DNA from: Treponema sp.
Lineage (GTDB): Bacteria; Spirochaetota; Spirochaetia; Treponematales; Rectinemataceae
Assembly: GCA_017849315.1 (NCBI GenBank)
Contig: JAFIHQ010000182.1
Coordinates: forward strand, 1 to 24,563
Direction of reading: 5' to 3'
DNA: 24,563 nucleotides
Positions within the stretch are counted from its first letter, which is position 1. Each line of letters starts with the position of its first letter. The position numbers and the translations under genes are program-made. Shown here in pieces: positions 7,869-15,703 of this stretch. Under the pieces are notes generated by a model that saw only the letters and a program-made list of their open reading frames with translations, ran no database searches and was not told the origin of the DNA.

Positions 7869-8765
7869 TTAATCCTTCTCTTCATAACCGTATGTGGAAT
7901 GCAACAGGGCGCGAACTTCGTCCAGGCTGCCTGCAAAGGGACCGGGTTTTTCGAGCTTGAGGCTACATACGGCTGCAGCCCAAAGAAGGGCGGCTTCCGG
8001 TGGCTCGGTAATCCGCTTGGCCATGTACGAAGTCATAGCCGTGTCGCCGCGGCCGGTCCTGCCCGCGTTGCCGCGCGCACAGAATTTGGCCTCGCGGCAG
8101 GTGTGGCCGTCGTGCACTACGATGCCATCCTGGTGGGTGAGGATGACTTCGTGCGCGCCCTTTTTTATGAGAGCGCCGGCCGCGGCGACCACGTCGCGCT
8201 CGCCTGTAAGGAAGGCAGCTTCCACGGCATCCGTTTTGACCACCGAGGCAAGCTCGAAAAAGCGTCCCATCTCGGGCCACACTTCATATTGGACGACACT
8301 GTCTTTGCCGACAGTACGGATATAGCCTTGAACGTCGATGGCGGTAAGGCCACCGCGCTTGGCAAGAAATTCGAGGACGTCGAGCGGAACTTCGCCGCGT
8401 ACGGAAGGGCTTATGACATACGCCTGTGCGTTTATCCCCTCGAACTGCTCGACAGTGAAAGACCCAGAGGTAGCGGTAATGTGCAGAATACGCTCATCGG
8501 GGTTATCGGTACGATAATCCAGGGTTATGCAGGTCGATTGGGGCGTCTCGGCGGCATAGACATCGACCCCCAGCGATCGGAGCTTATAGACGATGTGGAA
8601 GTCGGCCCTGGCAAGACGAGTGACAGCTGCGGTTCGCAGGCCAAGACGTTGTGCGACATTGGCTCCATAATAGAAACCGCCTCCGTCCTGGACGCGCGCT
8701 TCATGAGGGGTTTTGATTGTGTCCTTCGTGTATGCACCAACATTCGCTATGTCGTAATTCTGCAT
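7869..8765 (-). CDS. PfkB-family carbohydrate kinase, upstream copy of a tandem pair
   Basis: Ribokinase-fold kinase, 298 residues. GGAGG ends just upstream of ATG 8765. Signature 1 is seen as QDGGGFYYGANVAQRLGLRT near residue 27, closer to the standard PfkB form than in the neighbouring copy. Signature 2 is AGRTGRGDTAMTSYMAKR near 238, again with GRGD in place of GAGD. The middle carries AIDVQGYIRT and VVKTDAVEAAFLTGERD. Both kinases share these unusual blocks, so they form a distinct subfamily rather than standard ribokinase or fructokinase. The gene starts 63 bases after the ATPase stop and continues the operon. The pair might form a heterodimer or phosphorylate two related substrates; the sequence does not decide this. 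Confidence 0.82.
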   Translation of the reverse strand: MQNYDIANVGAYTKDTIKTPHEARVQDGGGFYYGANVAQRLGLRTAAVTRLARADFHIVYKLRSLGVDVYAAETPQSTCITLDYRTDNPDERILHITATSGSFTVEQFEGINAQAYVISPSVRGEVPLDVLEFLAKRGGLTAIDVQGYIRTVGKDSVVQYEVWPEMGRFFELASVVKTDAVEAAFLTGERDVVAAAGALIKKGAHEVILTHQDGIVVHDGHTCREAKFCARGNAGRTGRGDTAMTSYMAKRITEPPEAALLWAAAVCSLKLEKPGPFAGSLDEVRALLHSTYGYEEKD

Positions 8766-8827
8766 GATTCCTCCAAATAATCCTTTTTGTCATTTGGTAT
8801 GTCAGAGATCCAACGCGCTACAAAATG

Positions 8828-9955
8828 CTATGAAAGCAATCGGATAAGCTCCGGCTTGAACGTGAACCACGCAGACTCGCCAACGTGAAACAATTCCGAT
8901 TCCTTTGCCTCGTTCTGTTCAGTAATAATGGAAAGGTCGTCCAATTGTACTTCGTACTCGACATGAGAACCATAATAGGTTGCTCTGGTGACCTTGCCTC
9001 CGAGCAGTGTCTCGTCTTTGGAAAGCCGAATAGCTTCCGGCCGTACGCAAAGCGTTGCTTTGCTACCCACTGCCGGACGATTGTCCCCAGGTTTGGGCAG
9101 GCGCAAAGTCTTGCCATATATGGCCACCATCGCTTCCTGGCCATCGTAACCGACGACGTCGCACGGAATGAAGTTGGCCTTTCCAATGAAATTCGCCACA
9201 AAACGATTGGCGGGTTTTTCGTAAATTTCGCGCGGCGTACCCACCTGCATGATGCTTCCGTCCTTCATTATCACGACACGATCGGAAATAGCCATCGCTT
9301 CGGATTGATCGTGGGTAACATAAAGGCTCGTAATGCCAAGCCTTTTCTGCAGAGCACGCAGTTCGTCGCGCATTTTCTCCCGCAGTTTTGCGTCGAGGTT
9401 GGAAAGGGGCTCGTCAAAAAGGAGTACGCGCGGCTCGATGACGATAGCCCGCGCAAGCGCAATTCTTTGCTGTTGGCCTCCAGAAACCTGAGCGGGGAAT
9501 CGATGCTCCATGCCCTGGAGCTGCATGAGTTCGACTGCTTCCTGTGTACGTTGTGCGATTTCGGCTTTTGGTAACTTCTGAACGCGCAAGCCGTATGCGA
9601 TATTTTCCCAAATATCCAGGTGAGGAAAGAGGGCGTAACTCTGAAAGACGAGAGAAATACCGCGTTTATTGGGTGGAACCGTCGTCATTGGAATGCCGCC
9701 AATGAAGATTTCGCCGGAGCTGGGATCTTCGAACCCGGCGATCATCCGCAGCGTCGTCGTTTTGCCGCAACCGGAAGGTCCCAGCAGCGTCACCATTTCG
9801 CCTTCCGCGACTTCCAGATTTACATTGTTGACGGCTACAACCTCTTTCTTCGTGTCGTAGGATGTGAAGACTTTTGTCACATTCTTGAGTGTTACGTTGC
9901 TGCTTCGGCCACTAAAGGCTTTATAGGTACTTTCTGTCGCTGTAGTGTCACTCAT
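8828..9955 (-). CDS. ABC transporter ATPase, PotA/FbpC (CUT1-like) family
   Basis: Cytoplasmic ATPase, about 375 residues from ATG 9955, matching the usual 350-375. Walker A is GPSGCGKTT (59-67), the Q-loop FQSYALFPHL, the signature VSGGQQQRIALARA and Walker B VLLFDEPLSNLD; a C-terminal TOBE-like regulatory domain follows (residues about 270-375). The frame extends upstream to 10012, but ATG 9955 overlaps the permease stop (ATGAGTGA) and has AAGGGA at suitable spacing, so coupled translation from 9955 is preferred. It drives the fused permease encoded immediately upstream. Annotation as iron(III)- or spermidine-specific would rest only on family similarity. Confidence 0.88.
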   Translation of the reverse strand: MSDTTATESTYKAFSGRSSNVTLKNVTKVFTSYDTKKEVVAVNNVNLEVAEGEMVTLLGPSGCGKTTTLRMIAGFEDPSSGEIFIGGIPMTTVPPNKRGISLVFQSYALFPHLDIWENIAYGLRVQKLPKAEIAQRTQEAVELMQLQGMEHRFPAQVSGGQQQRIALARAIVIEPRVLLFDEPLSNLDAKLREKMRDELRALQKRLGITSLYVTHDQSEAMAISDRVVIMKDGSIMQVGTPREIYEKPANRFVANFIGKANFIPCDVVGYDGQEAMVAIYGKTLRLPKPGDNRPAVGSKATLCVRPEAIRLSKDETLLGGKVTRATYYGSHVEYEVQLDDLSIITEQNEAKESELFHVGESAWFTFKPELIRLLS

Positions 9956-11735
9956 GTGCCAGTCCCTTGTGCTTTGATTTTCTGACATTACCTTGTGAAT
10001 TTGTGCTGCCACTGTGTAAGACCAAGCGATTGAGCAGTGCTATAGCAGCCAGAATCACGACAATCATAATCACGATGTAGGCAGCCGCATCGCTGTACTT
10101 GCTGATTTCGAAGAGAGAAAAGATACGCGTCGTCGCAACATTCCAGCGTGGCGAAATGAGAAATATGATGGAGCTTACTGCCGTCATCGAGCGGACGAAG
10201 GAATAAACGAGCCCGGAAAAGAAGGCTTGTTTGAGCAGGGGCAGCGTTATGCGACGGAAGGTTAAGCCGCTCCCTGCGCCGAGAATCGTCGAGGCTTCTT
10301 CGATCGATTTGTCTATCTGCATAAGCGTCGAGGTGCCGGACTCTATGCCGACCGGCATGTTGCGGAAGGTAAAGGCCATTATCAGAATAAAGGCGGTTCC
10401 GGTGAACAGAAATGGCTTTTGGTTGAATGCAAGAATGTAGCCAATGCCCAGAACCGTACCAGGAATGGCAGAAGTGAGCATGGAAGTAAACTCCATGACC
10501 CGCTTGCCCGGGAAATTTTTCCGTATGACGAGATAGGCGATGATCATCCCAAGTATTCCTGTAATAGGCGTTGCGACGGCAGATAAGACGATGGAGTTAC
10601 GCAGCGTATCCCAACCGAGCGAAAACACGTATTTGAAGTGGTCCAGGGTCAGTTTGTAGTTTATACCCCAGGTCTTTACAAAGGCACCGACAAGTACCGT
10701 ACCGTAAAGCAGAATGATGAAAAGCGAGATTAGGAGGCAGAGAGTGAAGAGTGGCCAGACTATGCGTGGATCCCCCGTTTTTTTTCTCTGCTGTGTCGGT
10801 TTTCCTGTGACGGTGACAAAGGATTTGCCGTTGAGCCAGTACTTTTGGAGTATAAAGGCGATCAAGGTAGGAAGAATCAGCATGATAGCGAGAATGGCGC
10901 CACCGCGTGTGTCGTACATGCCCGTTATAAGTCGATACGCTTCCACAGCCAGTGTCGTATAACGTCCAGAAATCACGGCAGGATTGCTGAAGTCTTCCAT
11001 CGACTGAATAAATACCAGCAAGAACGAGCTCGCTATGCCAGGCACGGAAAGAGGCAATGTGACGGTCCGGAAAATGTGCCACTTCGACGCGCCCAAGTTC
11101 AGTGCTGCATCTTCAACCGCAGAGTCGATAGACTCCAGAATCCCCGTGAGTGTCAGGTACGCGACGGGGAAAAACGAAATGGACTGCACCAGGATCAGGC
11201 TCGGCAGGCCATACACGTCGAAATCGTCTATGTGCAAGAGCCCTTTTGTGATAAGACCCTGCCGCCCGAAGAGGAATATCATCGACAGCGAAAGCACAAA
11301 GGGCGGCGAAATAATAGGCAAAGTGGCGAGCATTTGAAAGAATCTGCCAGCCGGCATTTTGACGCGCGTCAACGAGTATGCAAACAAATAGCCTATAAGC
11401 GTCGCAATAACCGCGACGATGGCGCCGAGTTTTATGCTGTTCCAAAAAGTTTGCCAATAGCTTCTGTTGGAAAAAATCTGCCGCATGCCTTCCAAAGAAA
11501 AGGCGCCCTTTTCGTCGGTAACGCTCAAGGTTCCGACTTTGACGAGCGGAAAAACTATGAAAAGGGCTAAGAGACCGAAAATCAGAAGAATCGCCAGCAC
11601 CAAAAAAGGCTGCCGTAGGAGCTTGACTGCTGCGGTTTTTCGCTGTCGACTGCCGTTTACGTGAATTTGCTCAGTTAAAGGTGATTGCACAGCACGCATC
11701 GCGGCAGTCGTTTTCTGTGTTCCGTCGTTTTCCAT
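9948..11735 (-). CDS. Fused two-domain ABC permease (FbpB/AfuB-type)
   Basis: Inner-membrane permease of 595 residues made of two BPD_transp_1 halves in one chain, as in FbpB/AfuB proteins. About twelve hydrophobic segments are visible, the first near residues 45-70 (FLVLAILLIFGLLALFIVF). Each half carries an EAA loop for ATPase docking: EDAALNLGASKWHIFRTVTL near 207 and EEASTILGAGSGLTFRRITL near 485. The start at ATG 11735 lies nine bases after the binding-protein stop with no clear Shine-Dalgarno, so translational coupling is likely. It overlaps the ATPase gene by 8 bases at its 3' end. Membrane topology is inferred from hydrophobicity only. Confidence 0.88.
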   Translation of the reverse strand: MENDGTQKTTAAMRAVQSPLTEQIHVNGSRQRKTAAVKLLRQPFLVLAILLIFGLLALFIVFPLVKVGTLSVTDEKGAFSLEGMRQIFSNRSYWQTFWNSIKLGAIVAVIATLIGYLFAYSLTRVKMPAGRFFQMLATLPIISPPFVLSLSMIFLFGRQGLITKGLLHIDDFDVYGLPSLILVQSISFFPVAYLTLTGILESIDSAVEDAALNLGASKWHIFRTVTLPLSVPGIASSFLLVFIQSMEDFSNPAVISGRYTTLAVEAYRLITGMYDTRGGAILAIMLILPTLIAFILQKYWLNGKSFVTVTGKPTQQRKKTGDPRIVWPLFTLCLLISLFIILLYGTVLVGAFVKTWGINYKLTLDHFKYVFSLGWDTLRNSIVLSAVATPITGILGMIIAYLVIRKNFPGKRVMEFTSMLTSAIPGTVLGIGYILAFNQKPFLFTGTAFILIMAFTFRNMPVGIESGTSTLMQIDKSIEEASTILGAGSGLTFRRITLPLLKQAFFSGLVYSFVRSMTAVSSIIFLISPRWNVATTRIFSLFEISKYSDAAAYIVIMIVVILAAIALLNRLVLHSGSTNSQGNVRKSKHKGLAHE

Positions 11736-11744
11736 AGCCAGAGA

Positions 11745-12776
11745 TTATTTTAGATTGCTTGCGTTGGAGACTTCGTTGGTGAATCGCTCAATTAGGCGCT
11801 TCCGATTATCGCCAGCCCATTTTGCGTCGTAGTCGATCGTGTTTAGTTCCGCCACGTTGACGGAGCCTTTGGGCGGAGTGGCGAGCTTGTTGAGTGGAAC
11901 ACGATACGATTTTGCGACCTCGAAAAGCTCCTGGCCTTTCTTGCTGACGCACCAGTCTATGAATTTTTTGGCGTTTTCGCGTTCTTTTTCAGGTCCGTTT
12001 TTAATAAGCGCGAGGCCGCCCACTTCAAAACCGGTTCCGTCTTTCGGGAAGGAAAGCTCGATGGGATACCCTTCTCCGGCCGGTTTTAGCGCGTCGTGCG
12101 CAAAGGTTATGCCAATAGCTGCCTCTCCAAGCGCAACCTGCTGTGGAACCGTAGCCCCGGACTTAGTGTACTGGCGCACATTGGCATTGAGCTTCTTCAT
12201 GTACTCGAATGCCTTGTCTTCGCCCATAAGCTGCACAAGCGTTGCAAGTACGGTGTAGGAAGTGCCCGAAGTGCTCGGATGCGCCATGGAGATTTGCCCT
12301 TTGAATTCGGGCTTGAGCAGATCGTTCCAGGTTGTAGGATAAGGCAGATTGTTCTTTTTGAACCAGTCTCTATTGCAGGCGAAGGTTATGGCGCCGATAT
12401 AGAATGGCGTCCAATATCCTTCTTTGTCCAAGAATGAGGCGGGGATATTTTTTGATTCCGGCGAAACGTACTTGTCCAAAAGGCCCATGTCGATGGCAGC
12501 GATAAAGTTGTCCGTCGAGCCACCATGGAAGACGCTCGCCTGCGGGTTATTTTTCTCGGCCTGGAGTCTTGCAAGAATCTCGCCTGCCGACAGCCTGATG
12601 TAATTCACCTTTATACCTGTGTCTTTTTCGAATGCGTTGAAATAGACCGGCACTTCCGAGTCGGGAAGCGCCGTGTACACGGTAAGCTGATTGTACTTTG
12701 TGTCCGCTGCAGTCACTGGTGCAACGATCGCCAGAGCCAACGTCAGATAGAAAAGCGCTTTTATGAACTTCTTCAT
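11745..12776 (-). CDS. Periplasmic binding protein of AfuA/FbpA type, probably for a phosphorylated or other sugar
   Basis: Exported solute-binding protein, 343 residues from ATG 12776, which has AAGGAGG (12784-12790) seven bases upstream; eight codons of open frame before it lack a ribosome site. The signal peptide is MKKFIKALFYLTLALAIVAP followed by VTAADT. The mature protein has LTVYTALPDSEVPVYFNAFE, then ARLQAEKNNPQASVFHGGST, AHPSTSGTSYTVLATLVQ and IGITFAHDA, features I associate from memory with the AfuA-like branch rather than classical ferric-binding FbpA. The C-terminal adjacent-Tyr pair that binds iron in FbpA is not seen at the expected place. AfuA proteins bind hexose phosphates, and the operon ends in sugar kinases, so a sugar-type ligand is more likely than iron. 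It is first after the operator-bearing promoter. Confidence 0.8.
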   Translation of the reverse strand: MKKFIKALFYLTLALAIVAPVTAADTKYNQLTVYTALPDSEVPVYFNAFEKDTGIKVNYIRLSAGEILARLQAEKNNPQASVFHGGSTDNFIAAIDMGLLDKYVSPESKNIPASFLDKEGYWTPFYIGAITFACNRDWFKKNNLPYPTTWNDLLKPEFKGQISMAHPSTSGTSYTVLATLVQLMGEDKAFEYMKKLNANVRQYTKSGATVPQQVALGEAAIGITFAHDALKPAGEGYPIELSFPKDGTGFEVGGLALIKNGPEKERENAKKFIDWCVSKKGQELFEVAKSYRVPLNKLATPPKGSVNVAELNTIDYDAKWAGDNRKRLIERFTNEVSNASNLK

Positions 12777-12813
12777 GGGAGAACCTCCTTGAAAAAACAA
12801 AAAGCTTTCATTC

Positions 12814-12827
12814 TGAAAACGTTTTCA
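12814..12827. promoter_or_regulatory. LacI-family-type operator of the AfuA-like transporter operon
   Basis: TGAAAACGTTTTCA is a perfect 14-bp palindrome sharing the 12-bp core GAAAACGTTTTC with the operator at 6785-6800. It lies 8 bases downstream of the -10 box, at the expected transcription start. The same element at the same relative place in both sugar operons argues for one repressor. Confidence 0.8.
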
Positions 12828-12835
12828 CGCTCAAT

Positions 12836-12864
12836 ATTATCAACTCTAATTTGTGATTTGTCAA
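12836..12864 (-). promoter_or_regulatory. Sigma-70-type promoter of the AfuA-like transporter operon
   Basis: TTGACA (12859-12864) and GATAAT (12836-12841) on the minus strand are separated by 17 bases, with identical hexamers and spacing to the inositol-operon promoter. It starts just past the stop of the membrane-protein gene at 12871. Confidence 0.82.
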
Positions 12865-12870
12865 ATATTT

Positions 12871-13464
12871 TTATCTATTTTCTTCTTCCTCGCGCTCCTG
12901 CAGCACGAAGCCACAGGCCTTGGCCAGCTCGGTGCCGGCCGCGAGCAGGTGCGATGCGCGTTTTGCAGGTTGTGTGTCGACAAGATAGCTCGTGTCGTCT
13001 TTTGTCACTATAAGGAGCGTGGCATAGGGCTTTTTAAAAGTGGAGGGCCTTGCGGCATGTTGTTCGTCGTCAGTTGGCTGCTTGTCGTAGAGCATGCGGA
13101 AGCCCTTTTGCTTGACGGCGGCTTCGTCCTCGGACCCGGGGATGGTTCCGCGCGCAAACATATCGATGCTGAAACGTGCTATGGAATCGAAGCCGATTCT
13201 GGTCTTGCGCAAAATGGGGTAGACGCCGACCTGATGCTCGATACACCGCTTCCCGGGTTCGACCGTCCAGCGCTCCTCGAAGAGCGAACCCACGGCGAGC
13301 AGGACCACCAATACCCAGGCCATAACGCCCGGGCCCAGTTCGGACACAAACATGCTCGCGACAATGAGAGCCATAATGCCGAGATTTAGAATTCTGTACC
13401 AGAGCGGAAAGCCGTACGAGATGCGGCCGTCTTTGTGCTTTTTTAAGCTGAGCGGAATTTCCAC
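12871..13464 (-). CDS. Two-helix membrane protein of unknown function (PH-like body)
   Basis: Not recognised. The 197-residue protein has a short basic N-terminus (EIPLSLKKHKDGRISYG), two adjacent membrane segments near residues 27-43 and 46-62 joined by a tight ELGPG turn, and a soluble C-terminal part with alternating strands (ERWTVEPGKRCIEHQVGVYP, RIGFDSIARFSI, ATLLIVTKDDTSYLVDT). Two helices followed by a small strand-rich domain is the layout of bacterial PH-like membrane proteins, but this is a shape argument only. The start at GTG 13464 has no convincing Shine-Dalgarno and is uncertain. It stands alone between a terminator upstream and the next operon's promoter downstream. The charged tail ends in EREEEENR. 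Confidence 0.6.
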   Translation of the reverse strand: MEIPLSLKKHKDGRISYGFPLWYRILNLGIMALIVASMFVSELGPGVMAWVLVVLLAVGSLFEERWTVEPGKRCIEHQVGVYPILRKTRIGFDSIARFSIDMFARGTIPGSEDEAAVKQKGFRMLYDKQPTDDEQHAARPSTFKKPYATLLIVTKDDTSYLVDTQPAKRASHLLAAGTELAKACGFVLQEREEEENR

Positions 13465-13521
13465 AGCAAAAAGGATACCAGAGAGTGTAGTCTAGCACAA
13501 TATGCTCTCTATCGTCGTGCC

Positions 13522-13566
13522 AAAAACAAAAAAAGGCCTCTTTTCGCTTCTCATTGAAAAGAGGCC
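13522..13566 (-). terminator. Intrinsic terminator after the PKD-domain lipoprotein gene
   Basis: A perfect 11-bp stem (13535-13545 with 13556-13566) encloses a 10-base loop and is followed in the minus direction by seven T residues, then GTTTTTGG. It lies 64 bases after the lipoprotein stop at 13630. Confidence 0.88.
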
Positions 13567-13629
13567 ACTAATTAATTGCTTGCAGCCATTTTCACTCAAA
13601 CAAGAGCAGCTCTACAATTACCTCTCTTG

Positions 13630-14424
13630 TTACTTGTGAGCACGGATGCTGTAATCCCATGCGGTGTATGGATCGGGACCAATAATTGTTACCTTGAAAT
13701 GCGTCTGTGAGCCCTTGACAAATATATTATCCTTTTCTCCTTCAGGACCTCCCACAACCCCGCCCGGATAAAGCGGGCTGCCATTGTAAGAAGAATTCCC
13801 ACGCCATCCGGTATCGTGTACAATTGTTCCGTCAGGATATTCAATGATATACTTGTCTGGTATACCCTGAGTATCAAACCTAAGATCAAACTTGCAGCCT
13901 TTTGGGAGAGCACTGATGTCCCATGTATCGACGGTGATCCCATAACCACCAGAGTTTGCAGCTACCCACGCCTCCGCATCATAATTAGCCTTAGTAAGCG
14001 TGTAATTGCGTCCAGCACTTGCCGTCCCGATAAGTACAGTTGCATATCCTGTTGCCAAAGTGTCCGTGTCATCGCTTACTGCAACAGTCAAACCATATGC
14101 ACTGTTTGCGCTATACGAGTGGGAGATTTCGATACTTGCCTTTCCACCAGACACCGTTGCTTCCTCACTGCCTGTCGCATTAGCGCTACCGTCACCGAAA
14201 TTGTAATCAAAGGTCACCTTCTTTGTGCCTGATGGAATGTTCTTGGCAGTCACCGTAAATTTATAAGGCTCTCCTGTCTGCCCATTTGTCACTGTATTCG
14301 GGGAGATGGTTATTGTCGGGGAACCAGACAAAGTAAAGCCAAATAACCAACAGCCCGAAAGCAACAACAGTAACACAACCGACATCAAGACCATCAACGC
14401 GCTGAGTGCCCATTTCTTCTTCAC
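13630..14424 (-). CDS. Lipoprotein with PKD/Ig-like domain, function unknown
   Basis: Exported lipoprotein, 264 residues. The signal peptide is basic then hydrophobic and ends in the lipobox LSGC, with Cys25 the lipidated residue. Residues about 36-130 form a PKD-like beta-sandwich: SPTITISPNTVTNGQTGEPY, VTFDYNFGDGSANATG (the classic FGDG turn) and HSYSANSAYGLTVAVSDD. The C-terminal half (residues 140-264) is not recognised; it is rich in Gly, Asp and Tyr (WDISALPKGCKFDLRFDT, YPDGTIVHDTGWRGN). The start is GTG 14424 with AAGGAGG nine bases upstream. The gene is monocistronic, with a possible promoter at 14502-14529 and a strong terminator. PKD domains usually serve adhesion or glycan contact at the cell surface, which fits an outer-membrane lipoprotein, but no partner is visible. 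Confidence 0.78.
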   Translation of the reverse strand: MKKKWALSALMVLMSVVLLLLLSGCWLFGFTLSGSPTITISPNTVTNGQTGEPYKFTVTAKNIPSGTKKVTFDYNFGDGSANATGSEEATVSGGKASIEISHSYSANSAYGLTVAVSDDTDTLATGYATVLIGTASAGRNYTLTKANYDAEAWVAANSGGYGITVDTWDISALPKGCKFDLRFDTQGIPDKYIIEYPDGTIVHDTGWRGNSSYNGSPLYPGGVVGGPEGEKDNIFVKGSQTHFKVTIIGPDPYTAWDYSIRAHK

Positions 14425-14501
14425 GGCTTCTTCCCTCCTTACTAACTAATCTTTTTTGTCGACTACAATATTCTGTAGCGTTTAAACTTGTGGCATTAAT
14501 A

Positions 14502-14529
14502 ATTGTAGTACTAGTTTAGTATACTTCAA
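14502..14529 (-). promoter_or_regulatory. Possible promoter of the PKD-domain lipoprotein
   Basis: TTGAAG (14524-14529) and TACAAT (14502-14507) on the minus strand, 16 bases apart, in an AT-rich stretch about 75 bases before the GTG start. The -10 matches five of six positions; the -35 is weaker. Confidence 0.4.
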
Positions 14530-14649
14530 GAGGCAAATAACGAATATTTAATGAATATAGTGAGTGCGCGGTTGTGAAAGTATTGGGACCATTAGGGGCT
14601 ATGATATAGGCCCACACTTAGTCTAGATGTTGAGTGTGCTTTTTTCGGC

Positions 14650-15384
14650 TTATTCCAGTTCGAACACAATACGCACCGAGGCACTCACCTGCAGGCTGCC
14701 TGGCGCAAAGGCTTCTTCGGGCGCACTAGGACCAGCCATGGCCTTCATTAAGTACACCGGCTCGTTTTGGCCGCGCGAAGAGAACGACTGCTCCTCTACA
14801 GTGACCGCCTTACCGAGTGTCGCGCCGAGGGTTTGCGCCATGGCAGCGGCCTTGTCCATGGCATTGAGCACTGCCTTCTGGTACATCTCGATTTCCATGG
14901 TATCTGCGTCTTTCTTTTGGTAGTTGAGCGAATCAATTCCGTTAGCACCGGCTTCCATGCCAGTCTGAACCACCAGACTGACCTTGCTCGTGTCGTAGAG
15001 TGTTGTGGTTATGGTACTCGTGCTGCGGTAACCGACGATCTCGTTCTGCTTGCCTTCCTGGTCGTTGTAAACGGCAGAGAGGGAAAAGGCGCTTGTGGCT
15101 ATGTCCTTGCGTTCGATCCCCAAGGAGAGCAGCGCCTTGACGATTTTGTCTGCCGAATTGGTGACGGCTTTCTGAACCATAAGGGGCGTGGCAGCTTGTT
15201 TGGTGACGGAGAGCGTCAGCACTGCCATGTCGGCGATTACGGTGGTCTGGTAGCTGCCGGAAACGCGAATGGTCCTGTCGTAGGGTGTCAGGCTTTGAGC
15301 GCTCAAGGGGGCTAGTGCCACGAACGCGCCCAACACGGCAAAGAGCATCAACTTAAAAGACTTTCGATCTACAAGACTAGTCAT
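14650..15384 (-). CDS. Exported SIMPL (DUF541, YggE-like) domain protein
   Basis: Periplasmic or secreted protein of the SIMPL/DUF541 family, 244 residues, the usual size. Residues 1-30 are a signal peptide (FKLMLFAVLGAFVALAPLSAQS). The rest shows the family pattern: IRVSGSYQTTVIADMAVLTL, an amphipathic helix with NSADKIVKALLSLGIERKDI, SAVYNDQEGKQNEIVGYRST, IDSLNYQKKDADTMEIEMYQ, KAAAMAQTLGATLGKAVTVE and a final VSASVRIVFELE strand. The family is linked to oxidative-stress or envelope functions, with no defined biochemical activity. AAGGAGGG precedes ATG 15384. The gene has its own transcription unit; the 265-base interval downstream to the PKD lipoprotein start contains that gene's promoter. 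Confidence 0.85.
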   Translation of the reverse strand: MTSLVDRKSFKLMLFAVLGAFVALAPLSAQSLTPYDRTIRVSGSYQTTVIADMAVLTLSVTKQAATPLMVQKAVTNSADKIVKALLSLGIERKDIATSAFSLSAVYNDQEGKQNEIVGYRSTSTITTTLYDTSKVSLVVQTGMEAGANGIDSLNYQKKDADTMEIEMYQKAVLNAMDKAAAMAQTLGATLGKAVTVEEQSFSSRGQNEPVYLMKAMAGPSAPEEAFAPGSLQVSASVRIVFELE

Positions 15385-15703
15385 AAGCCCTCCTTAGGGA
15401 ACTTCAAAAAGCAACTTGGGAAGAATCGGGCGGAATTACATGGATTCTTGCAGGGTCAATTCTAAAGCAAATATCGAATCGATGCAAAGAGGCCCGTCGC
15501 CGCCACATCATCGAACTCCGGGCAACATAACCACAAAACTCACCGGCTGCGGGACATCTCGAGTATAAAAAAAGGCAGGCCAGCAATTGACCTGCCCATC
15601 GACGATTTTGTGGATTATTTTATGATACAGAATCTTCCCAAATAGGTATTCTCGATCTCTTTGCTGTCTTGGTGCCGAACCGCAGGGGCTAAAGCTTCTA
15701 ACC
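15385..15703. other. Intergenic stretch between SIMPL gene and repeat lipoprotein
   Basis: About 320 bases with no supported gene. The only clear elements are the terminator at 15566-15596 and the SIMPL ribosome binding site at its left end. A TTGACC on the minus strand near 15455 could be a -35 for the SIMPL gene, but no good -10 follows at the right spacing. Confidence 0.6.
15566..15596 (-). terminator. Intrinsic terminator after the repeat lipoprotein gene
   Basis: GGCAGG and CCTGCC arms (15591-15596 and 15574-15579) form a 6-bp GC-rich stem, followed in the minus direction by seven T residues. It lies about 108 bases after the lipoprotein stop at 15704. Confidence 0.75.

Noticed and set aside
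7827..8780. A 317-codon open frame on the plus strand opposite the PfkB kinases
   Set aside because: It is antisense to a gene with clear kinase motifs, has no ribosome site, and its composition matches the complement of a GC-rich coding frame.
10845..11570. A 241-codon open frame on the plus strand opposite the fused permease
   Set aside because: The product is Arg/Gln/His-rich with no hydrophobic core, as expected for the complement of membrane-segment codons.
14606..14640. A hairpin followed by TTTTTT on the plus strand next to the SIMPL gene
   Set aside because: The flanking genes are transcribed from the minus strand, where the T run would precede the hairpin, and the stem is only about six pairs.
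15404..15586. A 60-codon minus-strand open frame between the SIMPL gene and the repeat lipoprotein
   Set aside because: It runs through the terminator's T run, has no ribosome site, and its Cys/Arg-rich product looks random.
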